Positions 16,565 to 28,785 of a stretch of 64,000 bases of DNA are shown here, one piece after another (the stretch's first letter is position 1; every line of letters starts with the position of its first letter). The DNA is taken from positions 4,024,001 through 4,088,000 of the forward strand of contig CM069768.1 in assembly GCA_036169595.1 (NCBI GenBank), given 5' to 3'. Position numbers and translations under genes: made by a program. Under the pieces are notes generated by a model. It saw only the letters and a program-made list of their open reading frames with translations, was not told where the DNA came from and did no database searches. The stretch is from Dictyostelium firmibasis (Eukaryota; Evosea; Eumycetozoa; Dictyosteliales; Dictyosteliaceae).

Positions 16565-19416
16565 TCTAACCTAACTAATATATAAAAAAAAAAAAATTTA
16601 CTAAACCAATATAGATTATATTAGCACCATTAACAAATTCATTCAATATTGGTGTCAAATTAAAAGGAGCAAGTAAAGAGAAAGAAAAAGAAAAAGAAAA
16701 AGAAGATGAAGTTGCAATGAAGAAATGGACAGCAAGTTCAAAAGCTGTATTAACATTAATTAAAAGTTGGATTGGTATTATTTCTTTAAATTCCGATGAC
16801 CAAGGTTTAAAATCTGTAGTTGATACATTAAGAATGCCACAAATTGAATTACAAGTAAGAAGAAAAATTATATAAGTTTATTTATTTATTAATTTATTAA
16901 TTTATTAATTTTTTTTTTTTTTTTTCATATCATAGGAAAAAGCATTAGATTCAATATTTGAAATTTTTAGAGTACAATTACCAAAAAGTATTCAAGAAAC
17001 ATTTGGACCACAAAAAGCAACACAAACGTTTAATTTCGGATCAGAGACATTACAAGATTTACCAAGTAGAACTAGATCATTAAGACATAATTTATTGAAT
17101 AATTATTTATCAGTGTTATTAATTGCATTCATTGATAATGGATTAATAGAGGGATTAGTATATTTGGGTAACCATGTTAATAGGGATGGTATGAATGATC
17201 AAGAGAAAGAATGTTCAAAGAATATCTCATTAAAGAGTACAGTATTATTGGCTGAATTATTACATATGTCAAATGCATTATTACCACCATCACAATGTGC
17301 AAAACTTCAAACACTACCATCATTAGTTAATTCAGCTATCTCCTTTAGATTAGATCCAAGATTAAGATCATCATCAAACACTATGGTAACCAATCTTCAT
17401 AGTTATTCACATAATAAATCAAGTACAACACTTATGGATAGTACATTGGCAATTGGTTTAACTGGTGCTAATAAATGGCGTCGTATTAAAGGTCAAGATC
17501 GTAGATTAGATAAAGTAGATGATGTAAAGATGAAGATGGAATGGCATATGGATGATAACCAATTTCAACAAAAGATTAAAGATACTCAAGTGTTGGTTAC
17601 AAAAGACTACCAAAAATGGTCATGGGAATTAATGTTTGAACTTCTTGAAGGACCATTAAACAATCCTCAACATTTAGCAAACACATTGAAAACTAAATTC
17701 ATCAAAAGAATTCTTTCATTTTTGCGTCCAAATAAAAAGTTATTCTCAACTATGGCTTGGACAACTGAGAATTTAAAATATGTTCGTACTGCATGTGTAG
17801 CGTTAGAAGTGTTAATATCACATGAAATTGGTTTTGATTTCTTAAAGGATAATAAAACTATAATTCAAATTGCTGAAATGTTAAAATTGGAATTGGATTA
17901 CAATATAAAACAACAACAACAACCCTCTAAAGATGGTTCATCATCTTCATCGTCCTCTTCTTCATCATCGTCATCATCATCATCATCTTCATCTGATAAA
18001 AAAGAGATTATTCGTTTATTAAACCCTGAGAAAGTTTTGAAAACAATGTCTCGTGAATATTTCACTATGTTGGGTACATTAAGTAGTAATCTATTGGGTT
18101 TAGAGATATTAGCACGTAATAATATATTTGATTATATTAAACCATTAGCAGAGTTACCAGGTAGAGATGATTTATCACATTTGATTATGACAAGTCTTGA
18201 CTATAATGTTAATGGTGCCTCTAGAACTATACTTCAAAAAATTCTAACAAGTAGCTCAAGGGTTGTACGTTATTTAGCAACAAAGTACTTAAGATTCCTT
18301 CTAAGATCTGGTGTTCAAGATTTCTCCAATTGGGGTGTAGAGTTATTAGTTCAACAATTGAATGATGTAGACGCAAAAGTTAGTGCACTCTCCTTGAATG
18401 TACTTGATGAAGCATGTGATGATCCATCATGTTTAGAGGTTTTAATTGATTTAAAACCAAATCTCTTAAAATTAGGTAAACCTGGTAAATCATTATTACT
18501 TCGTTTCCTTTCATCTCCAAAAGGTTTAGAGAATTTACTTCAAAACAATGGATTTGTAGAACAAGAGGAACAACTTTGGATCACAAGTGAGAATGCAACC
18601 TATGTCAATGCTATAGAATCGGCAGTTTCTGAATCACTTTCACCAAGTGTTTGGAGATTTAAAGAAGCACCAGATGGTAGTAGTACTAGTGGTGTTTATT
18701 TACCACCTCATTTCTTTGGTGAATTGGCAAAGACTGAAAAGGGTTGTCAAATCATTAGAAAATCAAATAACTTTGAAAGATTTTTAAAAATTATTCAAGA
18801 TCCATCCGCAAAGCAATTAGATAAAAGAGCATCATTAATTGCAATTGGTCATATAGGTTCTTCTGTAGATGGTTATTCATTCGTTAAACAAAGTGATACC
18901 ATTAAGTTATTGATTGCAATAGCTGAGAAATCTCAATGTTTAGCTTTACGTAGTACTTGTTTCTATGCTTTAGGTATGATATCTTGTATTGAAGAGGCTC
19001 AACCTATTTTCAATTCTTTCGGTTGGGAATCTCCATCAGATTTAAACTCTAGAATCTTATTACCAAAGGATTTAAAGAATTCAACATTCCTCTCTGTACC
19101 ACAATATCAATATCAAGGTAGTTGGGCTGATCATTCCTTTGAAACTTTACCTTCAAATCATTTCAATGATCCAATAAAGAATGAAATAATATCTTTTGTT
19201 GGTAATTTGTCATCTCATATCACTGCTGAAGGTGCTTCAAAGAATTTAAAACGTTTGAAAATTAAATATCCTGATCATTTCGCCACAAGTGAAATCTTAA
19301 ATGCTGTTTTCATACTCTTAAATACTTTTAAATATCGTTTAGGTGCTAGAAGATTCATTTACGATTTATTTGATGTTGCCATATTCTCTTCTGATCCTTA
19401 TCATGATTTAAATTAA
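15561..19416 (+). CDS. piaA: Pianissimo / Rictor, TORC2 core subunit, about 1173 aa
   Basis: Four exons: 15561-15877, 16026-16509, 16615-16854 and 16936-19416, in agreeing phases. The protein is the amoebal Rictor: after a Ser/Asn-rich leader it has the Rictor N-terminal helical repeats (VRPFIALPPKTIRTAGLRVM; SEPERIQALKIIRTIMEID; HCFVKGLVAIAENQEDNF), the middle block (YQKWSWELMFELLEGP) and the conserved late block (FFGELAKTEKGCQIIRKSNNF with RASLIAIGHIGSS, then STCFYALGMIS). Poly-Ser (TCA/TCT) interrupts near residue 630. Known biology: PiaA was found as a cytosolic regulator needed for cAMP-receptor activation of adenylyl cyclase, and it works with TOR, RIP3 and LST8 in TORC2, which phosphorylates PKB homologues in chemotaxis. 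Intron 2 carries a run of 30 or more A. The TORC2 call is secure from sequence; the gene symbol rests on recognition. Confidence 0.93.
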
Positions 19417-19680
19417 ATTGGGGAAAAAAAAAAAAAAAAAAAAAAAATCAATTTTAATTGTATTTTAAAAAATATTTATATTCATGCATTATTAGTATTA
19501 TTATTATTTTTATTAAAAAAAAAAAAAAAATAATAAATAAAAAAAAATAAAAAAAAAAAAAAAAATTGTCTATTTTTCTAATCATTAAAAAATTTTGGAG
19601 ATATTTATTTAAACAATTTTAGTGTGAATTAATATTTTAATAATAAATCATGTTAATTCATATTTTTTAAAAGATGACAT

Positions 19681-19711
<31 letters not shown>

Positions 19712-19912
19712 CATAATGAAAAGGAAGAGAGAGATCTTAAAAAATTCCTTTATTCATTGTGAAAAAAAAAAACATGTTATCTTTTAAAACCATAACTTGA
19801 TGTTTCTAGTACCAATCAATAATTTTTAGTTGGCAAATATCTTTAATTATGGAGGAAAAAAATATGTATACTATTAAGTAATAATTAAAGCAATGAAATA
19901 TTAAGTTGAAAT

Positions 19913-19951
<39 letters not shown>

Positions 19952-20316
19952 TTTATTACTCAAAAATTAATAAGGTGAAAAAAAAAATTACTTTTTTTGT
20001 CTTTTAATTCTTTAAAATCCAAAGAACCTGGTTTATTAATTCCATGCAGAATTTCTTTTTTAGATAAAAAATGAAAAATAAAATTGTGACATAATCGCAC
20101 CACTTTTTTTGGTTTGACTGTTGATTTTTTTTTGAAATTTAAAATTGATTTTATTTTATTTTATTTTTTTTAATTTTTATTTAATTTTTTTAATTTTATT
20201 TTTTTTTTTTTTTATTTTTTTTAATCCAAAATTTTTTTTTGTAAATTTCAAAAGTTTTTTTTTTTTATTTATTTTCAATTTTATTTTTAAGACGAAAAGA
20301 TATAAACATTAAACAA
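19417..20316. other. Intergenic region between piaA and hpd, with a long hairpin
   Basis: It holds poly(A)/poly(T) blocks and an inverted repeat at 19665-19789 (separate entry). The more complex patches at 19785-19905 and 20020-20125 have no open frame of note. Both flanking genes are on the plus strand, so the 3' half should be the hpd promoter. Confidence 0.6.
19665..19789. repeat. Imperfect inverted repeat able to fold into a hairpin of about 125 nt
   Basis: The left arm TTTTAAAAGATGACATG (19665-19681) matches the reverse complement of 19773-19789 with one G-T wobble. Inside it a T run (19682-19710) faces an A run (19762-19772). Inside that, TCATAATGAA plus AAGGAA (19711-19726) faces 19745-19761 with one more wobble and a small bulge. 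The loop is about 18 nt (19727-19744). The three stacked pairings argue for a real fold-back, either DNA or RNA. No coding potential is seen. Confidence 0.65.
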
Positions 20317-20447
20317 ATGGTAAGTTTTATCATTTTCTCTTTTCTTTTTTCTTTTTTAACACACCAAAAAAAATATATACATATATTAATAAATAAAAAA
20401 TAATAATTCAAATAAAATAATAATATCACCCCACCACCATATAATAC

Positions 20448-20479
<32 letters not shown>

Positions 20480-21818
20480 CTTCATTTTTTTTTTTTTTCT
20501 TTCTCTCTCTCACAATTTCTTTTTTTTTATTTATTTATTTAAACAAATAATAATACTAATAATAATAATAAAATAATTTTTAACAAAAAAAAAAAAATGA
20601 AGGAACAAGATAAATTAGGAGAATACTTAGGTTTTGATCATGTTACTTTTTGGACTGGTAATGCCTTACAAGCAGCCTCATGGTACATTGCAAGATTTGG
20701 TTTTGAAAATTGTGCATACAGAGGTTTAGAAACTGGTGATCGTAAATTTGCAACTCACGTCATTAAACAAAATAATATCTTTATGGCTTTCTCATCAACT
20801 TTAGAATGTGATAACGTAGAGTTTGGTGAACACATGTATAAACATGGTGATGGTGTTAAAGATGTTGCATTCAGAGTTAATACTGGAAGTGTTCAAGAAA
20901 TCTATGAAGTAAGTAATTAATTAATAATAATAATAATAAATAATAAAATTATTAAAATTTAATATTAATTTTTTAATAATTTTTTATTTTTAGGCAGCAA
21001 TTAAAGCAGGTGCAAAATCAGTTAAAGAACCACATCAAATTAAAGATGAAGATGGTGTTGTTACATTAGCAACCATTTGTAGTCCATATGGTAATACTAC
21101 ACATACTTTTGTAGATAGAACTCAATATAAAGGTACATTTTTACCAGGATTCTCAAACAAGGTATTAGCTGATCCATTATCAAAGATCACAGCACCAGTT
21201 GGATTAAACTTTATCGATCATATCGTTAGTAATCAACCAGATTTACAAATGACACCAGTTGTCGAATGGTACGAAAAGGTATTGAGATTCCATCGTTTCT
21301 GGTCAGTTGATGATAAGATGATTCACACTGAATTCAGTTCACTTCGTTCAATTGTCGTCGCTGATTTCGATGAGAAAGTTAAGATGCCAATCAATGAACC
21401 AGCTAATGGTATTAGAAAGAGTCAAATTCAAGAATACGTCGACTTTTATAGTGGTTCAGGTGTTCAACATTTAGCTTTAAACACTGATAACATCATCGAT
21501 TCTATCAACAAATTAAGAGAACGTGGTGTACAATTCTTATCAGTTCCAAAATCATACTATACCTCACTCAGAGAGAAATTGGCTCATTCCCCAATCACCG
21601 TTAAAGAGGATCTCGATACCTTGGAGAAACTTCAAATCCTCATCGATTATGATGACAAAGGTTATCTCTTACAAATCTTTACAAAGAACGTCGAAGATAA
21701 ACCAACCGTCTTTTTTGAAATTATTCAAAGAAATAATCATCAAGGTTTTGGTGCTGGTAACTTCAAGAGTTTATTCGAAGCTATCGAACGTGAACAAGAA
21801 AAGAGAGGTAATCTTTAA
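20317..21818 (+). CDS. hpd: 4-hydroxyphenylpyruvate dioxygenase, about 377-378 aa
   Basis: The enzyme turns 4-hydroxyphenylpyruvate into homogentisate, the second step of tyrosine breakdown, in the cytosol. The main exons are 20597-20908 and 20994-21818. The N-terminal vicinal-oxygen-chelate half opens [20 protein letters not shown] and has [10 protein letters not shown]. The catalytic C-terminal half has iron ligands His180 (NFIDHIV), His263 (GVQHLAL) and Glu346 (VFFEIIQR), and it ends in the family's closing helix ([15 protein letters not shown]). All three ligands are present and the length is normal. Two starts are possible: the ATG at 20597 (MKEQDKL), or an upstream ATG at 20317-20319 directly followed by GTAAGT, spliced to GAACAAG after the AG at 20601-20602, which gives MEQDKL. 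The interval given spans both. Confidence 0.93.
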
Positions 21819-21984
21819 ATTAGTATTATATTCCCCCAAATAAATTTTTTTTTTTTTAAAAAATAAAATTAAAAATAAAAACTGTCAAAATAAATGAAAA
21901 AAAAAACATCATTATTTGTTTTATTTTATTTTCTAATTTTTTTTTAAAAGTTTCTGAATGTATTTATTTTAAAATGGGATTTAT

Positions 21985-23034
21985 TTAATTTCTTTGTTTT
22001 AAACTAATTTTAAATTCAACTGGTTTAAAAGAAAAACCAAATATTGGTGAATCACAAATCTTTGAATTTTCAACTAATGGTAATAGTTTGAAGTTTAAAA
22101 TAAGATTTGAAAGGGAGATATATAATTCATCTTGAGAGAAACCCATACCAATACAATTTCTAACACCAATACCATATGGATAATAATTATTGGAATGAGA
22201 ATCATCAAGGAATCTCTCTGGTTTGAATTCATCTGGTGAATCCCAATAGTTTTTATCTCTAAAAGTTGAATAAAGTGATTGAATGATTTGAGTACCTTTT
22301 GGAATTTTCAAAGATCCACCATTGATTTCAAAAGACTGGTTTACTTCACGTGGTACTCCAAATGGTACTGGTGGATATAATCTTAATACTTCTTTTAAAG
22401 CTGCATTAAATAATGGTGTTTGATTTCTATTTGAAAGTTTAATCATATGTTTATCTGTGGTAGTAGAAGAATCATCATCAGCAGTGGTAGTGCTATGGGC
22501 TGATTTTAAAGCTAAAGATAATTCATTATAAATTTTCTCTTGATAATCTTGATGATTAACCATTGTTAAAATAAACCATTCAGCAGTACTAGAATTTGTT
22601 TCAGTACCAGCTAAAATTAATTCATTTGCCATTGGAATTATTGAACTTTCTTCTTCTTTACCACCAACTTTTCTGTATTCTATAATCAATGAATCTAAAA
22701 CGTCCCTTGCATTATTTAAATCTATGGTTTCTGAATGTTCTAAATAATATTTTGTTAAAATCTTTTTCAAAGGATCTGCTGGATGTCCAAAAATTTTTAA
22801 ATATAAGAAATAAAATGGTTTTGTAAACATTAAATAATTTACAATCAATGTATCTGCTAAATAGTCAAATAACTCTCTAATTGCTATTAAAACTTTTCCT
22901 TGCTCTTCATTAGCACCTTCATAAATATTTTCAATACGTCTTGAAAATACATAATCAAAAATAATATTTGAATAAAAATTCATAAAATTTGATCTTGGTG
23001 AAAACTTATTTTTTTTTTTAAAAAAAAAAATAAG

Positions 23035-23133
<99 letters not shown>

Positions 23134-23171
23134 ATAGATAATAATTATAATAAAGTGATTAATTATTATTA

Positions 23172-23210
<39 letters not shown>

Positions 23211-23707
23211 ACAGATTGACCAGATTTTTCAATAAATTTCATATATGATATTAAATGATTTGTTTCTTTTTCAATTGAAGAAGAGAGTGATTTAACTTTT
23301 CTACCAGTGAAAGATTTCATTAAGATATCACGATGAAATTGCCAATAATTTTCATCAGCAGTAACTATACCTCTAAATCTATTACCAATTACATTTGTTG
23401 ATGGTGATTTAACTCTAGTATTTAATGATTCTGGATTTTTTAAATAGATCTCTCTCATTGTATTAACATCGAAAATTGCTAATGTTAACTTATCACAAAA
23501 CCAATATTTTATGATTTTACCATCATTGCCATATAATTTACTATCCTTTTGAAAAACTAAATGTGTATCATCTTTAAGATGTAATAATGAACCTACTAAT
23601 GGTAATGCTAAAGGTCCTTTAAATTGTCTATTACTAAAATTCTTATATAAAAAATCAAAAACAAAATAAAAAAAAATTGTAAAAATTAATATAATAATAA
23701 TTGACAT
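21985..23707 (-). CDS. Cytochrome P450 monooxygenase, about 504 aa
   Basis: Two exons, 23213-23707 and 21985-23004, with a phase-0 junction, GTATGT donor and AATAAG acceptor. The N-terminal hydrophobic anchor (IIIILIFTIFFYFVF) and the proline-rich hinge (GPLALPLVGSLLHL) place it in the ER membrane. The I-helix oxygen-binding motif AGTETNSST, the K-helix EVLR (ExxR) with YPPVPFGVPRE, the PERF segment and the haem-ligand loop YGIGVRNCIG (Cys449) are all present. The usual Phe that opens the haem loop is Tyr here. Length is typical of a class II eukaryotic P450. It is one of the amoeba's expanded CYP families; I cannot give the CYP number or the substrate. It converges on hpd with about 165 bp between stops. 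The intron carries an (AAAT)n array. Confidence 0.92.
23028..23138. repeat. (AAAT)n tetranucleotide array in the P450 intron
   Basis: About 26 units of AAAT lie between the two P450 exons, next to an A run at 23176-23205. In other frames it gives false poly-LFIY peptides. Confidence 0.9.
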
Positions 23708-23765
23708 TTTCTTTTTTTTTTTTTTTTTTTTTTATTTCTTTTTTGGATTGTAAAATTTTAAAAAG

Positions 23766-23817
<52 letters not shown>

Positions 23818-23843
23818 TTAAAAAAAATCAAAAAAACTGACAC

Positions 23844-23883
<40 letters not shown>

Positions 23884-24607
23884 AAGAAAATATTAATCAA
23901 TATATTCATTTTAAAAACATTGTTGTAAATCTAAATTTTATATTAGGTAATAAACTTTTTTATTTTTTATAAAAAAAGTAATATATTATTTTTGAAAATA
24001 ATTTTATATAAATAAAAAAAAAGAAAATTTGTTAATTACTTGTTTTGGCATCCAGAAAAACAGGGGTAAAGACATCAAATACTATTTAATTCAGAAAATT
24101 GAGTTGTATTTTTGAAAATTAACCTTACTTCACTAAAGTAACCATTATATGCATTATTATTGATAACAAAATTGATATAGATACTCAAAAACTTCAAAAA
24201 ATTATCCTTTCCACAATCTATAGTTGAATCATTCTTTTCTTCTCTGGATTTTTAAAGATTAGAATTCATAAAATAGACAAAGTAAACAAAAATACTATCT
24301 CCTAAAATACTTTCTGAAATATTTTTTATATTTATATAATTCTACCTTTGTTTAAATATATACTGTCTTTTTTTCAGTGAATTGGTGAGACTTTATAACC
24401 TAATCTACAATACCTTAAATATTATTTTGTACATACCCTTTTGCCTATTAAAAAAAAATTATAATAATTTTAAAAAATATTCATTGGTATATTATTTTAA
24501 ATAGAAAAAATCGAATTCGGAAAAATTTAATTTTTTATTTTATTTTTTTATTTTTAAATAAATAGATATTATTACAAGTATTTTTTTTATTTTATTATAT
24601 ATATTTT
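23708..24607. other. Intergenic region with a complex, coding-like patch
   Basis: The first 180 bp are long A and T runs (P450 leader). From about 24030 to 24450 the base composition is more balanced than usual for spacer DNA here, and the minus strand has a 58-codon open frame at 24075-24251 (separate entry). The rest holds no gene I can support. Confidence 0.5.
24075..24251 (-). pseudogene. Possible worn gene fragment, 58 codons, unidentified
   Basis: The minus strand reads DSTIDCGKDNFLKFLSIYIN, continues through a VINNNAYNGYFSEVRLIF segment and stops after LNSI. The mix of charged, aromatic and Cys residues looks like real protein rather than translated spacer. No ATG, splice pair or neighbouring exon makes a full gene, so I treat it as a fragment of a degenerate gene or an unplaced exon. 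The family is not recognised. Confidence 0.3.
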
Positions 24608-27260
24608 TTATCTAATTAATTCAATTAAAGAATTTTGTTGAAATTTACCAAAATTTCTAGCATAATTATCTAATTCTCGAATTAATAATGGTGAATTAAT
24701 TCTTATCTTTTTTAAAGTTTCATTTTTTGTATTTAAAATTTTAAATAGATGGAAATCAATTTGAGAAATAGTTTCCATACAAATTCTTTTTAATCTTTTA
24801 ACCATGAAACCATCAGCAACTTGCATGAGAATACAAATATTATCAAATGATGTTAAAGTTTCATCAAAATTCAAAATATCTTCTTTTTTTAATGGTTGTT
24901 TCTTTTGATTTTCTTCATGATTGTCGATATGCATTAAAGTTGGAACATTCTTTAATAAAGTTTCATTATTTGATAAAACCATTTGTTCTAAATGATATTC
25001 ACAAAGATATTTTAAATCTTCAATCATGAACCTATCAGCTAAACAAAGGATATCGATTGCATTATCATCATTTATAATCTCTTCATTATTACCATAGATA
25101 TATTGAAGTAAAAGTTTGAAAGTTTCTTTAGAGATATCATTTTCATCTTTACCACTCACTATAAACTCCATTTGATCCTTCTCTTTGAATGAGCATTCAA
25201 ACATTGTTTTAAAGTAAAGATTTCTTTGAGTTAAAATGAATTTATGAGCGTAAATTGAAGAGGTATCAGATTCTTTAATCTTGAATGAAATATCTGCTTT
25301 TGTTAACTCATCAACAGCTTGAATCAATTGTTTACTAAATTCTGATTGTGGTACTTTTTCTGTGATTCTCAATCTATAGGTATAACGTTTACAAAGTGCC
25401 GATAGTCTTTCAATTCCCATCTTTTCTGCATATTTACCCAATTCAACTCTTAAATGTGGTGCTATCACTAAATGATCAGTATATAAATATTGTAAAAAAC
25501 CAATGAAAATTTGATATTTCACCGAATTACCTAAATCAATAATTTTAATTTCTTCGCCATTTTCATTAATTTCTTTTTCTTCATTTATATTATTATTATT
25601 ACTATTATTATTGAATCTTAACGACAATAAAACTATTGAATATAATTTTGAACAACGTGATTTAATAAATAATGAATGAGAATAAACTTTTTTTTCTTGA
25701 AGTTTAAAGATAAGATCAGAGTATTTCTTTTCATTTACTAATGATTTATAATCATAAGCAAAAGAAGTTACATCTGAACATCTTACAACAATTGTATGTT
25801 TTTCACCTGCAGTGATTGATGCAATTTCTTCACCTGATAATGAGGTAATTAATTGTGGTACCAATTGAAATCTTTTATTACCTAAACCCAATGCGCCTGA
25901 ACTACCCCAACCCCATTGATAAACTTCATTCTCATCGGTTACAACTATAGTATGTAAATGACCACATGCAACATTTTTAATTTTTTTATTCTCTAATGAC
26001 TTAACGACTATTGGCATGGAGTATTTGAAATGATTATCTCTACCACCAACATCTAAATGTTGAGTTTCTTCAGTACTACCCAATTGGCCATATTCGCCAT
26101 GACCAAAGGCATATAGAAGACCACCAACACTTCTTACCATAGTGAAATTTGAACCACATGCAACTTGAGCAATAAACTCGTTAGAGTCTGTAAAATATTG
26201 AATTTTCTTTGGATGAAGATAACTCTTTACATTACCATGACCCAACTGACCAAAAACACCAAGACCCCAACTATACACTTCACCTTGGTCGGTAATAGCA
26301 CAAATATGTTGACGACCACATGTAACACTAACAATCTTTACATCTATTAATGTTTTCACCAATTGTGGAGTTGAATGGAACCAACGATTACCTAAACCTA
26401 ATTGACCTTTTTCATTGAATCCCCATGTATATAAACGACCTGATTTTGTTACGGCTGCACTAAATGCCCAACCACCACTAATATCGACAACTTCTTCTGG
26501 TATACCTTGTACTTGAACTGGTATTGTTTGATTTAAATCAATGATTTTACCTAAATGTCTACTCTTTGATTGGGCACTATTTGATGCTTCCCTATCATCA
26601 TCTTCATCCTTTGGTTTGGTACCACCATTGGCATCGTATGCTTTCTTTTCACCACTTAGATATTGTGAAACTGATGCCTCTATAATTCTTTGTGATGATA
26701 ATCTTGGCATTTCAATTAAACCATTGGTAGATTGTATATCCAATGTTGATTGTGTCTCGTCTAATCTATGAAGTTGACCCCACTCATAGAGTTTACCCAT
26801 ATCGGTCAATGCTAAACTATGGAAATTACCGCAGGCTACCTTTATAATTCTTTCATGTTGAAGTGTTTTAACCAATGTAGGTTTACTTATAAACATTATT
26901 TTCTCACTACCACCATTACCTTGCCCAATACCTAATTGTCCTTCCTTTGATCTACCCCATGAATAAACATCTCCAAATCTAGATACTGCTAATGAATGAC
27001 TCTCACCAGATACTGATTGTATAATTCTTTTACCTAATAATCCTTCAATAACTGTTGGATCCAAACATTCTTTAGTTGATTCATGTCCTAATTGTCCATT
27101 TTTTGATTGTCCAACACTTAATACTGAACATAAAAAAAAAAAAATTAAAAAAAAAAAATTAAAAAATTAAAAAAAAACAAAAAATAAAAAAAAAAAAAGT
27201 AATTAGTAATAATAAAAAAAAATAATATTAATTTATTAAAAATAAAAACTTACCTGACAT
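24608..27260 (-). CDS. RCC1-repeat protein with two BTB/POZ domains, about 840 aa
   Basis: The first exon is only 7 nt (27254-27260, ATGTCAG before GTAAGT). The second is 24608-27123, joined in phase to give MSVLSVGQSKNGQLGHEST. Residues 1-430 are RCC1/RLD propeller repeats, each with SWG or similar (VYSWGRSKEGQLGIGQ; LYTWGFNEKGQLGLGN; VYSWGLGVFGQLGHGN; VYQWGWGSSGALGLGN). There follow two BTB domains: about 465-590 (YSDLIFKLQEKKVYSHSLFI) and about 600-730 (ISFKIKESDTSSIYAHKFIL), then a BACK-like helical tail. Proteins with this layout (RCBTB1/2, plant and amoebal relatives) are commonly CUL3 ubiquitin-ligase adaptors; that role is inferred. The length is longer than human RCBTB (about 530) because of the second BTB domain and a linker insert in the propeller. 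Confidence 0.9.
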
Positions 27261-28728
27261 TTTATTTTATTTTATATTATATTATATTTATTTGTTTTTT
27301 ATATATTTGACTGTATTTTTAATTTTGTTGTATTTTTAATTTTGTTGTATTTTTAATTTTGTTGTATTTTTTTTGTTTTGATTTTTCTATTTTTTTTTTT
27401 TTTTTTTTTGACTAAAGCTTTAATTAATTTTTTGCGAAATTATGAATAAATAAAAAAAAAAAAATAAAAATTAAATTATAGAATTCTATAGAAATATTAT
27501 TTCCTTTTATAGTTATGTTTTTTCTTTTTGTTTTTATAGTTTTTTGATTTTTTAAAAAAAGCTTTTTTTTTGTATTATTTTTGCTTTATAAAAAAAATAA
27601 ATTTAATTAAAATAAAAAAAATAAAAAAAAATAAAAAAAAACAAAATTTTGAATATGGTGGCGTATATGAGCTTTTTATTAAAATAATAATAATAATAAA
27701 AAAAAAACTGGACGATTTAAATACTTTTTTTTTAAAAAAAAAAAAATTTATTTAATTATTAATTTTTATCATATTTTTTTTTTTTTTTTTTGTATCAAGT
27801 AAATTAAATTATTATACCAAGTAAAAATAAATACTGCAATATAAAATGTTCTCACTTTCAAAGAATTTACTTGTTTTTTTTTGATAAAATTTGAAAAAAA
27901 AAAAATGAAAAAAATGGAAAAAAAAAAAAATTAAAAAAAATAAAAATAAAAATATAAAATTTTAAATTAATTTTTTTTATTTTTTTTAATTAAACAATTT
28001 TATGGCAAATTTGAATGACTTTCTTTTTTTAACATTGTTTTACAAAAATTTTGACATCATTTTAACACTGGAAGAAACGACTTTTTTTTTCAAGTTGCCA
28101 AAATTGATAATTTTTATTTTTTTATGATAATAAAAATGAAAAAAAGTCAACAAATTTGTTAAAAAAAAATATTTATTAAATAAATTGTATATAAGATAAA
28201 CATTTGAAAATGTTGTATTTGCTTTGACCCAAAGAAACTTGAGTTTCAATCTAAGCAATGTTGATTGTATCAATGAACTAATTGAAACATTAGAGATGTT
28301 TAAATCCATCCAAACACTCTGTAAGTCAATCAAATTAAATGATGATGGCACAGTACCTTATTTTATGTTATGTATAACTACTACTCTGGGACAGATGATT
28401 TGCTAGAGAATAAAAATATTCAAGATACATTTGGTGTAAAATTTTTAGATTTATATTTTCCCTTCCCAAAAAGAACTGATATCCCAAGCAGTTCTGTTTC
28501 AAAGATTCATAATTTTCAGTAATATTGGTTCTTTAATTAGTTTATGTTCAAAAAGGATTCTCGAAATTATCATTAAAAATACCAAGTTTTTCCTGTTCTA
28601 TAATTTGAAGTGGTTGTGATTGATTTATAATTTCTTTAAAGTTACAATGTATAAATGATAAATGAAAAGGTTAACAAAAAACCCATTTTTGTGGTTTTTT
28701 TGTGTGTGAGTTAACAAAAAGATAAAAA

Positions 28729-28785
<57 letters not shown>

